Shown: positions 20,597-32,659 of the stretch, one piece after another | Layout of the letters: every line of letters starts with the position of its first letter | Position numbering within the stretch: position 1 is the stretch's first letter | Assembly (NCBI GenBank): GCA_027574665.1 | Contig: CM050648.1 | Coordinates: forward strand, 143,034,175-143,098,174 | Length of the DNA: 64,000 nucleotides | Source of the DNA: Rhynochetos jubatus | Lineage: Eukaryota > Chordata > Aves > Eurypygiformes > Rhynochetidae | Direction: 5' to 3' | The notes under the pieces: generated by a model | Databases searched by the model: none | Told to the model about the DNA's origin: nothing | Seen by the model: the letters and a program-made list of their open reading frames with translations, nothing else | Position numbers and translations under genes: made by a program

Positions 20597-22084
20597 ATGG
20601 CTGCCCCAAAAATCCTCACCATGCTGCAAACCATCCTACAAAATGTGCAGATGGTTGGGGAGGAGCTGGATGAGGCCACGCACAAGTGCATGCAGCAGCA
20701 TGCGGAGCAGCTGGGCCAGGAGATGACTCGGCTGCTGCACGAGCTGGAGCAGAGCGGCTTTGCCTGGCGTGCCCTGCTCTTTGCTCCCTTGCAGCACTGG
20801 CAGTTCTGGACGGTTGCTGGAGTCCTGCTCCTGCTCTTCGGGCTCTGCTGGTGGCTCAGGAGAAGAAGCTATGAGCCAGACAGAAGGAGGGCAGAGCAAA
20901 GCTGCAGCAGCAACACACAAGAGGAGGTTGAAGTACATGAAGTAGATTCTGAGGATGCTCTGGGCAGGAGTTTTGCAAAGCGCATCCCGTGGCCAGTGCA
21001 GAACCTGGCCTACAGGAGCCGGGTGATGGAGGAGCTGGCAGGCGACCTCCTCCGTGTCTTCCACATGTATTTCTCTGGCAGTTTCTTCCCGGTGCTGCAG
21101 CCTGTCATCAGGGTGGGCAGCACCTTCGAAGGCTGGAGTCCCCGTGAGGAGGATGCTCGCTACCGCCTGCTCCTGCCCCTGCAGCCCCCCCGCGGGCACG
21201 CCTTCCGCCTGGAGCTGGGCACTGCGGGGGAGATGCCCGCAAAGGACTCCCGTGTCCGTGTGGCGCTGGAGTGCATCTGCAGGAGGCCGGAGCTGGTGGA
21301 TGACACGCTGTGCTTCCTCCACCACCCCGAGGAAGAGCTGAGGGAAAATCAGGCTCCCAGCCTCCTACACACCCTCTGCACTGGCTCCTACCTGGATGCG
21401 CAGAAAACTGCCCGCTGGTTCCAGGACACTGTGAGGTCAGCCTGGGGGGTGGTGCCTCTGTCGCGTCTCTACAAAATGAACCTGCTGCCCTCCAGCCGCT
21501 CCTGCAAGATGCAGCTGATAAGCACCTCCGGCAGAAGCCTCTTCGCTGAGATAATATTCGGGGTACAGCTAGGCGTCTCGGACATCTTCCTCAGCAGCCA
21601 GCCTGCAGAGCCCGGCTTGATCCCAAGCACAAGGTGGCCGCAGAGCTGTGTCGTGGCAGAGGCAAAGTTCTTCAGGGTGATGGCCAGGCAGGCCCCACGT
21701 GACAGCTTCCACCTCAAATGCCTGCAGATCTGCGCCCGCATCCTGGAGGGCACAGCCTTTTCCACCTACACCTTCAAGACGGCTGTGATGCACCTCCTGA
21801 CCACCACACCCCTGTCAGACTGGCGCCGGAGGCATTTCATGCTGCGGCTGGAGGATATCATGCGGTACCTGGACGACTGCCTGAAGGAGAAACGCCTCAA
21901 CCACTTCTTCTTTGGCAATGAGCATGTGCCCGAGGAGATAATCTTGCCCCCGGCCTTCCCAACGGCCGAACCGCCCAACCTCTTCCAGCACCTGGCGCAG
22001 GATCCGGCTGCCCACGCCAGGGCGATGACGGAGTTCGATGAGCTGCAAAACCGGCTCACGAGCCTGCTGTTCTATGGACGCTGA
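20597..22084 (+). CDS. ITPRIPL1: ITPRIPL1-like protein, copy 6
   Basis: Encodes the majority protein. The following spacer carries a private AAGCAATGTCC near 23828. Confidence 0.88.
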   Translation: MAAPKILTMLQTILQNVQMVGEELDEATHKCMQQHAEQLGQEMTRLLHELEQSGFAWRALLFAPLQHWQFWTVAGVLLLLFGLCWWLRRRSYEPDRRRAEQSCSSNTQEEVEVHEVDSEDALGRSFAKRIPWPVQNLAYRSRVMEELAGDLLRVFHMYFSGSFFPVLQPVIRVGSTFEGWSPREEDARYRLLLPLQPPRGHAFRLELGTAGEMPAKDSRVRVALECICRRPELVDDTLCFLHHPEEELRENQAPSLLHTLCTGSYLDAQKTARWFQDTVRSAWGVVPLSRLYKMNLLPSSRSCKMQLISTSGRSLFAEIIFGVQLGVSDIFLSSQPAEPGLIPSTRWPQSCVVAEAKFFRVMARQAPRDSFHLKCLQICARILEGTAFSTYTFKTAVMHLLTTTPLSDWRRRHFMLRLEDIMRYLDDCLKEKRLNHFFFGNEHVPEEIILPPAFPTAEPPNLFQHLAQDPAAHARAMTEFDELQNRLTSLLFYGR

Positions 22085-22685
22085 AAGGGGTCTTCACGCC
22101 CAGAGCTGGCGCCGCAGAACCGAGCACGCAGGATACAGAGAAGACACTGCTCACGCAGCAGCGGGAATTGCTGCCACACCTTTCCTCCACAGCAAACGCA
22201 CCCTGTGGGGAGTGGGACACGATGCAGCTGAAGAGTCTGTTGCGAGGAGGCTCGTGACAGAGAAACCTGTTACCACCTGGACAGCCACCTCCCGCTCCCC
22301 TTCCATTCCGCCGGGAGTTCTACTCCAGGCAAAGTCGACCATAAATGTTGTGTTTGAACAAATGCTGCGCCTGTGAGTGTCCGTGCATCCCTTTGTCGGG
22401 GACCGCGGGCATAGGCCGCTGACTCCTCAGCTGCCGCAGAGTCCGGGCGCATTTTGCGGAAGAGCTGACGTGGCGGCTCTGGTTTCACTGGTTCTGTAAC
22501 TAAGGCTCCCCCGCCCGTGCGTGCTCCTGCGTTGGGGCAGTCGGAATCATTTGTCACCCTCCACAGCTGTGCACGTTGCCCGTGTGCCGAAGGGCGCCTG
22601 AAGCATCTTCCTTGGGAACCATACGCAAACCGAGCCCCAGCGCGAGAGCACAGCGCCGGCTCCTACCAGTAGGAGTGTTTGTACC

Positions 22686-23245
22686 GATGCAAGGCCTCTT
22701 CCAGTTTCTGATGCTGGGCCTGTGTTCCCAGCTTTCTCGCTACAAGGAGCTGGGAGGGGGCACAGTGCGGACAGCTGACCCAAAGTGGCCAAAGGGGTAC
22801 TTCGTTCCATAAAAACGTCACGCTCAGGATATACGCTGGGGGTGGGCCAGGGAGCCGTGGTGGTTGGTTGGTTTTCTTGTTCGTGCTCTCGCTCGTGGGG
22901 CTCGCTCGGACTCTGGTACGATCCGTCTCAGGCTCTCGCTCTCTGGCTCTGACTACTCGGGACCTGGCTGGGCATCGGTCTGCGGGTGGTGAGCAGCTGT
23001 ATCGTGTGTTTTGTTTTCCGCCGCTTTCATTACATGCTCTGAGTAGCAGTGGTAGCATTAGTTTAATGACATTGTTATTTTTATTAATATCACTGCTTCA
23101 CCCGTTTAGGTTCAATTATACGATTGTTCTTATCTCGACCCCTGAGTTTCCTTGCCTTTTCCTCCCGTTCTTCTCCACCAGGCGACGGGGAAGGTGAGTG
23201 AGTGGCTGCGTGGTGTTTGCTTGCTGGCTGGGGTTAAAAGGGCAA
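22686..23245 (+). mobile_element. Decayed ERV LTR, unit 6
   Basis: GGATATA form combined with GATCCGTCTC. Confidence 0.74.
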
Positions 23246-23273
23246 CACCAGCATGGCTGGTCAAACTAAAGCG

Positions 23274-23440
23274 TAATCTGGCCCGTGGACTTCCACACGG
23301 CCAAACCACTCAACCTCTTCCAGCACGTGGCACCGGATCCCGCCGCCCACGCCGAGGCACTGCACGACATTGTACAGCTGTGAGGTCGCTCAGCAGTCTG
23401 CTGATCTGCGGACGCTGAAAGGTCTTCAGGCACAGAGCTG
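23274..23440 (+). pseudogene. ITPRIPL1-like 3' relic, unit 6
   Basis: Majority form. Confidence 0.78.
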
Positions 23441-24242
23441 TGTTTGTGAGGCTCACGGCTGACGGCAGACGACAACTTCACACCACAGGGAAAGAGAGTG
23501 GAGACTATGGCGGCCACAAAGGAGATTTTCACGCTGCTTTCTCTTCCCACTGCCACGACGGTGGTGGTGAACTCAGAGGGGCCGAGAAGCTCCCTGGCCG
23601 CTCCGGCTGGGCCGGGACCAAGCGAGAGGCACTGCGGATGTGCCTGCCTGTGCTCAGCGGGGCCCCGGTGGAGAACCTGCCGCTCCCAGACGCTCCCCAG
23701 GGAGTTACTGCTGCACGACGGGACATGCTGGACACGGAGAAGACAGTGCTCTGTCGGCAGTGGGAGCTGCCCACTGGGACAACTCCCCCCGCACCCCGTC
23801 ATCACCCCTGGGAAACGTCTCTTTGGAAGCAATGTCCTCCGGCACTAGCACAGCAGGGACAGAGATCCTGCCATGCAGAGGGCCCATCCTGCCACCAGGA
23901 TATACACCGTCACCCACCCGGCGCAGCCATGAAGGCAGCAAGAGCACAAACGCGAGCTCAGAGGTCAGCACCAAGGGAGCTGATCCCATCTCACAGGACG
24001 GGATGTCAAAGAGGAAAGCACCCACGGGACATGTCACCCAATCTGGCGTTTGGAAAGGGTTGGGTGGGGCTTCTGTCTGTTCTGAAAAGACAGGCCCTGG
24101 CAGCCCTGTCCTGCCGGGTGGGTCCGTACCTTGGGGGTGTCAGGGCTTTGGCTGCCTGGACCAGCTGTGGGTCGCTGGGCCTGTGTGGGGCCGAAGGCCG
24201 GGGCTGGTTGGCGGGCGTGCCTGTGATGCGCTCTGGCGCCTG

Positions 24243-24326
24243 TGACATCACTGAGACGAGTCACAATGGGGGGAGGTATAAAGGGCAGCAGCGGGCAGTG
24301 CTGCCCCAGTACGGCCTAGGCCAGCG
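24243..24326 (+). promoter_or_regulatory. Core promoter and exon 1, copy 7
   Basis: Majority promoter sequence. Confidence 0.75.
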
Positions 24327-24617
24327 GTGAGTGCGCACGCGGAGGGAGGCTGGGCTGGATAGGGCCGGGGCAGAAATGCGGGGTCCCGGGGCTGGGTTCT
24401 CTCCCTGCATCCAGGGCCCAGCCGCTCGTGGCAGCGGCTCAGGCAGGGCACGGTGCTGCTGCTGATGGGCCTGGGAGCAGGGCTTGCTGCCTCCCAGCTG
24501 CCTCACCCCCTCTCCTACCTGCCCCCAGCTCCCTGCGGCTCCATTCCCACTCCCCCCGCTGCCAGCTCCCTCCCTTCCATCCCCACTGAACCCCTTCTCT
24601 CCCTCCTCCTGCAGGCT

Positions 24618-26105
24618 ATGGCTGCCCCAAAAATCCTCACCATGCTGCAAACCATCCTACAAAATGTGCAGATGGTTGGGGAGGAGCTGGATGAGGCCAC
24701 GCACAAGTGCATGCAGCAGCATGCGGAGCAGCTGGGCCAGGAGATGACTCGGCTGCTGCACGAGCTGGAGCAGAGCGGCTTTGCCTGGCGTGCCCTGCTC
24801 TTTGCTCCCTTGCAGCACTGGCAGTTCTGGACGGTTGCTGGAGTCCTGCTCCTGCTCTTCGGGCTCTGCTGGTGGCTCAGGAGAAGAAGCTATGAGCCAG
24901 ACAGAAGGAGGGCAGAGCAAAGCTGCAGCAGCAACACACAAGAGGAGGTTGAAGTACATGAAGTAGATTCTGAGGATGCTCTGGGCAGGAGTTTTGCAAA
25001 GCGCATCCCGTGGCCAGTGCAGAACCTGGCCTACAGGAGCCGGGTGATGGAGGAGCTGGCAGGCGACCTCCTCCGTGTCTTCCACATGTATTTCTCTGGC
25101 AGTTTCTTCCCGGTGCTGCAGCCTGTCATCAGGGTGGGCAGCACCTTCGAAGGCTGGAGTCCCCGTGAGGAGGATGCTCGCTACCACCTGCTCCTGCCCC
25201 TGCAGCCCCCCCGCGGGCACGCCTTCCGCCTGGAGCTGGGCACTGCGGGGGAGATGCCCGCAAAGGACTCCCGTGTCCGTGTGGCGCTGGAGTGCATCTG
25301 CAGGAGGCCGGAGCTGGTGGATGACACGCTGTGCTTCCTCCACCACCCCGAGGAAGAGCTGAGGGAAAATCAGGCTCCCAGCCTCCTACACACCCTCTGC
25401 ACTGGCTCCTACCTGGATGCGCAGAAAACTGCCCGCTGGTTCCAGGACACTGTGAGGTCAGCCTGGGGGGTGGTGCCTCTGTCGCGTCTCTACAAAATGA
25501 ACCTGCTGCCCTCCAGCCGCTCCTGCAAGATGCAGCTGATAAGCACCTCCGGCAGAAGCCTCTTCGCTGAGATAATATTCGGGGTACAGCTAGGCGTCTC
25601 GGACATCTTCCTCAGCAGCCAGCCTGCAGAGCCCGGCTTGATCCCAAGCACAAGGTGGCCGCAGAGCTGTGTCGTGGCAGAGGCAAAGTTCTTCAGGGTG
25701 ATGGCCAGGCAGGCCCCACGTGACAGCTTCCACCTCAAATGCCTGCAGATCTGCGCCCGCATCCTGGAGGGCACAGCCTTTTCCACCTACACCTTCAAGA
25801 CGGCTGTGATGCACCTCCTGACCACCACACCCCTGTCAGACTGGCGCCGGAGGCATTTCATGCTGCGGCTGGAGGATATCATGCGGTACCTGGACGACTG
25901 CCTGAAGGAGAAACGCCTCAACCACTTCTTCTTTGGCAATGAGCATGTGCCCGAGGAGATAATCTTGCCCCCGGCCTTCCCAACGGCCGAACCGCCCAAC
26001 CTCTTCCAGCACCTGGCGCAGGATCCGGCTGCCCACGCCAGGGCGATGACGGAGTTCGATGAGCTGCAAAACCGGCTCACGAGCCTGCTGTTCTATGGAC
26101 GCTGA
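24618..26105 (+). CDS. ITPRIPL1: ITPRIPL1-like protein, copy 7 (R190H)
   Basis: Differs from the majority protein only at residue 190, His for Arg (CAC at 25185-25187, a CpG-type G-to-A change). Residue 190 lies four residues after Asp186 of the ExD-like motif, in the predicted core strand, so of the three variants it is the one most likely to affect the fold or ligand pocket. This is inference; the reading frame is intact. Confidence 0.87.
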   Translation: MAAPKILTMLQTILQNVQMVGEELDEATHKCMQQHAEQLGQEMTRLLHELEQSGFAWRALLFAPLQHWQFWTVAGVLLLLFGLCWWLRRRSYEPDRRRAEQSCSSNTQEEVEVHEVDSEDALGRSFAKRIPWPVQNLAYRSRVMEELAGDLLRVFHMYFSGSFFPVLQPVIRVGSTFEGWSPREEDARYHLLLPLQPPRGHAFRLELGTAGEMPAKDSRVRVALECICRRPELVDDTLCFLHHPEEELRENQAPSLLHTLCTGSYLDAQKTARWFQDTVRSAWGVVPLSRLYKMNLLPSSRSCKMQLISTSGRSLFAEIIFGVQLGVSDIFLSSQPAEPGLIPSTRWPQSCVVAEAKFFRVMARQAPRDSFHLKCLQICARILEGTAFSTYTFKTAVMHLLTTTPLSDWRRRHFMLRLEDIMRYLDDCLKEKRLNHFFFGNEHVPEEIILPPAFPTAEPPNLFQHLAQDPAAHARAMTEFDELQNRLTSLLFYGR

Positions 26106-26706
26106 AAGGGGTCTTCACGCCCAGAGCTGGCGCCGCAGAACCGAGCACGCAGGATACAGAGAAGACACTGCTCACGCAGCAGCGGGAATTGCTGCCACAC
26201 CTTTCCTCCACAGCAAACGCACCCTGTGGGGAGTGGGACACGATGCAGCTGAAGAGTCTGTTGCGAGGAGGCTCGTGACAGAGAAACCTGTTACCACCTG
26301 GACAGCCACCTCCCGCTCCCCTTCCATTCCGCCGGGAGTTCTACTCCAGGCAAAGTCGACCATAAATGTTGTGTTTGAACAAATGCTGCGCCTGTGAGTG
26401 TCCGTGCATCCCTTTGTCGGGGACCGCGGGCATAGGCCGCTGACTCCTCAGCTGCCGCAGAGTCCGGGCGCATTTTGCGGAAGAGCTGACGTGGCGGCTC
26501 TGGTTTCACTGGTTCTGTAACTAAGGCTCCCCCGCCCGTGCGTGCTCCTGCGTTGGGGCAGTCGGAATCATTTGTCACCCTCCACAGCTGTGCACGTTGC
26601 CCGTGTGCCGAAGGGCGCCTGAAGCATCTTCCTTGGGAACCATACGCAAACCGAGCCCCAGCGCGAGAGCACAGCGCCGGCTCCTACCAGTAGGAGTGTT
26701 TGTACC

Positions 26707-27266
26707 GATGCAAGGCCTCTTCCAGTTTCTGATGCTGGGCCTGTGTTCCCAGCTTTCTCGCTACAAGGAGCTGGGAGGGGGCACAGTGCGGACAGCTGAC
26801 CCAAAGTGGCCAAAGGGGTACTTCGTTCCATAAAAACGTCACGCTCAGGATATACGCTGGGGGTGGGCCAGGGAGCCGTGGTGGTTGGTTGGTTTTCTTG
26901 TTCGTGCTCTCGCTCGTGGGGCTCGCTCGGACTCTGGTGCGATCTGTCTCAGGCTCTCGCTCTCTGGCTCTGACTACTCGGGACCTGGCTGGGCATCGGT
27001 CTGCGGGTGGTGAGCAGCTGTATCGTGTGTTTTGTTTTCCGCCGCTTTCATTACATGCTCTGAGTAGCAGTGGTAGCATTAGTTTAATGACATTGTTATT
27101 TTTATTAATATCACTGCTTCACCCGTTTAGGTTCAATTATACGATTGTTCTTATCTCGACCCCTGAGTTTCCTTGCCTTTTCCTCCCGTTCTTCTCCACC
27201 AGGCGACGGGGAAGGTGAGTGAGTGGCTGCGTGGTGTTTGCTTGCTGGCTGGGGTTAAAAGGGCAA
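26707..27266 (+). mobile_element. Decayed ERV LTR, unit 7
   Basis: GGATATA form with TGCGATCTGTC near 26938, shared only with unit 10. Confidence 0.74.
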
Positions 27267-27294
27267 CACCAGCATGGCTGGTCAAACTAAAGCG

Positions 27295-27461
27295 TAATCT
27301 GGCCCGTGGACTTCCACACGGCCAAACCACTCAACCTCTTCCAGCACGTGGCACCGGATCCCGCCGCCCACGCCGAGGCACTGCACGACATTGTACAGCT
27401 GTGAGGTCGCTCAGCAGTCTGCTGATCTGCGGACGCTGAAAGGTCTTCAGGCACAGAGCTG
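27295..27461 (+). pseudogene. ITPRIPL1-like 3' relic, unit 7
   Basis: Majority form; the spacer after it carries GTGCAGCC and CCAGGTGG, shared with units 10 and 12. Confidence 0.78.
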
Positions 27462-28263
27462 TGTTTGTGAGGCTCACGGCTGACGGCAGACGACAACTTC
27501 ACACCACAGGGAAAGAGAGTGGAGACTATGGCGGCCACAAAGGAGATTTTCACGCTGCTTTCTCTTCCCACTGCCACGACGGTGGTGGTGAACTCAGAGG
27601 GGCCGAGAAGCTCCCTGGCCGCTCCGGCTGGGCCGGGACCAAGCGAGAGGCACTGCGGATGTGCCTGCCTGTGCTCAGCGGGGCCCCGGTGGAGAACCTG
27701 CCGCTCCCAGACGCTCCCCAGGGAGTTACTGCTGCACGACGGGACATGCTGGACACGGAGAAGACAGTGCTCTGTCGGCAGTGGGAGCTGCCCACTGGGA
27801 CAACTCCCCCCGCACCCCGTCATCACCCCTGGGAAACGTCTCTTTGGAAGCAACGTCCTCCGGCACTAGCACAGCAGGGACAGAGATCCTGCCATGCAGA
27901 GGGCCCATCCTGCCACCAGGATATACACCGTCACCCACCCGGTGCAGCCATGAAGGCAGCAAGAGCACAAACGCGAGCTCAGAGGTCAGCACCAAGGGAG
28001 CTGATCCCATCTCACAGGACGGGATGTCAAAGAGGAAAGCACCCACGGGACATGTCACCCAATCTGGCGTTTGGAAAGGGTTGGGTGGGGCTTCTGTCTG
28101 TTCTGAAAAGACAGGCCCTGGCAGCCCTGTCCTGCCAGGTGGGTCCGTACCTTGGGGGTGTCAGGGCTTTGGCTGCCTGGACCAGCTGTGGGTCGCTGGG
28201 CCTGTGTGGGGCCGAAGGCCGGGGCTGGTTGGCGGGCGTGCCTGTGATGCGCTCTGGCGCCTG

Positions 28264-28347
28264 TGACATCACTGAGACGAGTCACAATGGGGGGAGGTAT
28301 AAAGGGCAGCAGCGGGCAGTGCTGCCCCAGTACGGCCTAGGCCAGCG
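28264..28347 (+). promoter_or_regulatory. Core promoter and exon 1, copy 8
   Basis: Majority promoter. The intron just downstream has T at 28361 (ACGTGG), shared with copies 10-13. Confidence 0.75.
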
Positions 28348-28638
28348 GTGAGTGCGCACGTGGAGGGAGGCTGGGCTGGATAGGGCCGGGGCAGAAATGC
28401 GGGGTCCCGGGGCTGGGTTCTCTCCCTGCATCCAGGGCCCAGCCGCTCGTGGCAGCGGCTCAGGCAGGGCACGGTGCTGCTGCTGATGGGCCTGGGAGCA
28501 GGGCTTGCTGCCTCCCAGCTGCCTCACCCCCTCTCCTACCTGCCCCCAGCTCCCTGCGGCTCCATTCCCACTCCCCCCGCTGCCAGCTCCCTCCCTTCCA
28601 TCCCCACTGAACCCCTTCTCTCCCTCCTCCTGCAGGCT

Positions 28639-30126
28639 ATGGCTGCCCCAAAAATCCTCACCATGCTGCAAACCATCCTACAAAATGTGCAGATGGTTGG
28701 GGAGGAGCTGGATGAGGCCACGCACAAGTGCATGCAGCAGCATGCGGAGCAGCTGGGCCAGGAGATGACTCGGCTGCTGCACGAGCTGGAGCAGAGCGGC
28801 TTTGCCTGGCGTGCCCTGCTCTTTGCTCCCTTGCAGCACTGGCAGTTCTGGACGGTTGCTGGAGTCCTGCTCCTGCTCTTCGGGCTCTGCTGGTGGCTCA
28901 GGAGAAGAAGCTATGAGCCAGACAGAAGGAGGGCAGAGCAAAGCTGCAGCAGCAACACACAAGAGGAGGTTGAAGTACATGAAGTAGATTCTGAGGATGC
29001 TCTGGGCAGGAGTTTTGCAAAGCGCATCCCGTGGCCAGTGCAGAACCTGGCCTACAGGAGCCGGGTGATGGAGGAGCTGGCAGGCGACCTCCTCCGTGTC
29101 TTCCACATGTATTTCTCTGGCAGTTTCTTCCCGGTGCTGCAGCCTGTCATCAGGGTGGGCAGCACCTTCGAAGGCTGGAGTCCCCGTGAGGAGGATGCTC
29201 GCTACCGCCTGCTCCTGCCCCTGCAGCCCCCCCGCGGGCACGCCTTCCGCCTGGAGCTGGGCACTGCGGGGGAGATGCCCGCAAAGGACTCCCGTGTCCG
29301 TGTGGCGCTGGAGTGCATCTGCAGGAGGCCGGAGCTGGTGGATGACACGCTGTGCTTCCTCCACCACCCCGAGGAAGAGCTGAGGGAAAATCAGGCTCCC
29401 AGCCTCCTACACACCCTCTGCACTGGCTCCTACCTGGATGCGCAGAAAACTGCCCGCTGGTTCCAGGACACTGTGAGGTCAGCCTGGGGGGTGGTGCCTC
29501 TGTCGCGTCTCTACAAAATGAACCTGCTGCCCTCCAGCCGCTCCTGCAAGATGCAGCTGATAAGCACCTCCGGCAGAAGCCTCTTCGCTGAGATAATATT
29601 CGGGGTACAGCTAGGCGTCTCGGACATCTTCCTCAGCAGCCAGCCTGCAGAGCCCGGCTTGATCCCAAGCACAAGGTGGCCGCAGAGCTGTGTCGTGGCA
29701 GAGGCAAAGTTCTTCAGGGTGATGGCCAGGCAGGCCCCACGTGACAGCTTCCACCTCAAATGCCTGCAGATCTGCGCCCGCATCCTGGAGGGCACAGCCT
29801 TTTCCACCTACACCTTCAAGACGGCTGTGATGCACCTCCTGACCACCACACCCCTGTCAGACTGGCGCCGGAGGCATTTCATGCTGCGGCTGGAGGATAT
29901 CATGCGGTACCTGGACGACTGCCTGAAGGAGAAACGCCTCAACCACTTCTTCTTTGGCAATGAGCATGTGCCCGAGGAGATAATCTTGCCCCCGGCCTTC
30001 CCAACGGCCGAACCGCCCAACCTCTTCCAGCACCTGGCGCAGGATCCGGCTGCCCACGCCAGGGCGATGACGGAGTTCGATGAGCTGCAAAACCGGCTCA
30101 CGAGCCTGCTGTTCTATGGACGCTGA
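28639..30126 (+). CDS. ITPRIPL1: ITPRIPL1-like protein, copy 8
   Basis: Encodes the majority protein. Confidence 0.88.
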   Translation: MAAPKILTMLQTILQNVQMVGEELDEATHKCMQQHAEQLGQEMTRLLHELEQSGFAWRALLFAPLQHWQFWTVAGVLLLLFGLCWWLRRRSYEPDRRRAEQSCSSNTQEEVEVHEVDSEDALGRSFAKRIPWPVQNLAYRSRVMEELAGDLLRVFHMYFSGSFFPVLQPVIRVGSTFEGWSPREEDARYRLLLPLQPPRGHAFRLELGTAGEMPAKDSRVRVALECICRRPELVDDTLCFLHHPEEELRENQAPSLLHTLCTGSYLDAQKTARWFQDTVRSAWGVVPLSRLYKMNLLPSSRSCKMQLISTSGRSLFAEIIFGVQLGVSDIFLSSQPAEPGLIPSTRWPQSCVVAEAKFFRVMARQAPRDSFHLKCLQICARILEGTAFSTYTFKTAVMHLLTTTPLSDWRRRHFMLRLEDIMRYLDDCLKEKRLNHFFFGNEHVPEEIILPPAFPTAEPPNLFQHLAQDPAAHARAMTEFDELQNRLTSLLFYGR

Positions 30127-30727
30127 AAGGGGTCTTCACGCCCAGAGCTGGCGCCGCAGAACCGAGCACGCAGGATACAGAGAAGACACTGCTCACGCAG
30201 CAGCGGGAATTGCTGCCACACCTTTCCTCCACAGCAAACGCACCCTGTGGGGAGTGGGACACGATGCAGCTGAAGAGTCTGTTGCGAGGAGGCTCGTGAC
30301 AGAGAAACCTGTTACCACCTGGACAGCCACCTCCCGCTCCCCTTCCATTCCGCCGGGAGTTCTACTCCAGGCAAAGTCGACCATAAATGTTGTGTTTGAA
30401 CAAATGCTGCGCCTGTGAGTGTCCGTGCATCCCTTTGTCGGGGACCGCGGGCATAGGCCGCTGACTCCTCAGCTGCCGCAGAGTCCGGGCGCATTTTGCG
30501 GAAGAGCTGACGTGGCGGCTCTGGTTTCACTGGTTCTGTAACTAAGGCTCCCCCGCCCGTGCGTGCTCCTGCGTTGGGGCAGTCGGAATCATTTGTCACC
30601 CTCCACAGCTGTGCACGTTGCCCGTGTGCCGAAGGGCGCCTGAAGCATCTTCCTTGGGAACCATACGCAAACCGAGCCCCAGCGCGAGAGCACAGCGCCG
30701 GCTCCTACCAGTAGGAGTGTTTGTACC

Positions 30728-31287
30728 GATGCAAGGCCTCTTCCAGTTTCTGATGCTGGGCCTGTGTTCCCAGCTTTCTCGCTACAAGGAGCTGGGAGGG
30801 GGCACAGTGCGGACAGCTGACCCAAAGTGGCCAAAGGGGTACTTCGTTCCATAAAAACGTCACGCTCAGGATATACGCTGGGGGTGGGCCAGGGAGCCGT
30901 GGTGGTTGGTTGGTTTTCTTGTTCGTGCTCTCGCTCGTGGGGCTCGCTCGGACTCTGGTACGATCTGCCTCAGGCTCTCGCTCTCTGGCTCTGACTACTC
31001 AGGACCTGGCTGGGCATCGGTCTGCGGGTGGTGAGCAGCTGTATCATGTGTTTTGTTTTCCGCCGCTTTCATTACATGCTCTGAGTAGCAGTGGTAGCAT
31101 TAGTTTAATGACATTGTTATTTTTATTAATATCACTGCTTCACCCGTTTAGGTTCAATTATACGATTGTTCTTATCTCGACCCCTGAGTTTCCTTGCCTT
31201 TTCCTCCCGTTCTTCTCCACCAGGCGACGGGGAAGGTGAGTGAGTGGCTGCGTGGTGTTTGCTTGCTGGCTGGGGTTAAAACGGCAA
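30728..31287 (+). mobile_element. Decayed ERV LTR, unit 8
   Basis: GGATATA form with ACTCAGGACC and TATCATGTG, two CpG-decay states. AACGGC at the end as in unit 3. Confidence 0.74.
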
Positions 31288-31315
31288 CACCAGCATGGCT
31301 GGTCAAACTAAAGCG

Positions 31316-31482
31316 TAATCTGGCCCGTGGACTTCCACACGGCCAAACCACTCAACCTCTTCCAGCACGTGGCACCGGATCCCGCCGCCCACGCCGAGGC
31401 ACTGCACGACATTGTACAGCTGTGAGGTCGCTCAGCAGTCTGCTGATCTGCGGACGCTGAAAGGTCTTCAGGCACAGAGCTG
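31316..31482 (+). pseudogene. ITPRIPL1-like 3' relic, unit 8
   Basis: Majority form. Confidence 0.78.
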
Positions 31483-32284
31483 TGTTTGTGAGGCTCACGG
31501 CTGACGGCAGACGACAACTTCACACCACAGGGAAAGAGAGTGGAGACTATGGCGGCCACAAAGGAGATTTTCACGCTGCTTTCTCTTCCCACTGCCACGA
31601 CGGTGGTGGTGAACTCAGAGGGGCCGAGAAGCTCCCTGGCCGCTCCGGCTGGGCCGGGACCAAGCGAGAGGCACTGCGGATGTGCCTGCCTGTGCTCAGC
31701 GGGGCCCCGGTGGAGAACCTGCCGCTCCCAGACGCTCCCCAGGGAGTTACTGCTGCACGACGGGACATGCTGGACACGGAGAAGACAGTGCTCTGTCGGC
31801 AGTGGGAGCTGCCCACTGGGACAACTCCCCCCGCACCCCGTCATCACCCCTGGGAAACGTCTCTTTGGAAGCAACGTCCTCCGGCACTAGCACAGCAGGG
31901 ACAGAGATCCTGCCATGCAGAGGGCCCATCCTGCCACCAGGATATACACCGTCACCCACCCGGCGCAGCCATGAAGGCACCAAGAGCACAAACGCGAGCT
32001 CAGAGGTCAGCACCAAGGGAGCTGATCCCATCTCACAGGACGGGATGTCAAAGAGGAAAGCACCCACGGGACATGTCACCCAATCTGGCGTTTGGAAAGG
32101 GTTGGGTGGGGCTTCTGTCTGTTCTGAAAAGACAGGCCCTGGCAGCCCTGTCCTGCCGGGTGGGTCCGTACCTTGGGGGTGTCAGGGCTTTGGCTGCCTG
32201 GACCAGCTGTGGGTCGCTGGGCCTGTGTGGGGCCGAAGGCCGGGGCTGGTTGGCGGGCGTGCCTGTGATGCGCTCTGGCGCCTG

Positions 32285-32368
32285 TGACATCACTGAGACG
32301 AGTCACAATGGGGGGAGGTATAAAGGGCAGCAGCGGGCAGTGCTGCCCCAGTACGGCCTAGGCCAGCG
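32285..32368 (+). promoter_or_regulatory. Core promoter and exon 1, copy 9
   Basis: Majority promoter; its intron has the ACGCGG state, unlike its neighbours 8 and 10. Confidence 0.75.
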
Positions 32369-32659
32369 GTGAGTGCGCACGCGGAGGGAGGCTGGGCTGG
32401 ATAGGGCCGGGGCAGAAATGCGGGGTCCCGGGGCTGGGTTCTCTCCCTGCATCCAGGGCCCAGCCGCTCGTGGCAGCGGCTCAGGCAGGGCACGGTGCTG
32501 CTGCTGATGGGCCTGGGAGCAGGGCTTGCTGCCTCCCAGCTGCCTCACCCCCTCTCCTACCTGCCCCCAGCTCCCTGCGGCTCCATTCCCACTCCCCCCG
32601 CTGCCAGCTCCCTCCCTTCCATCCCCACTGAACCCCTTCTCTCCCTCCTCCTGCAGGCT

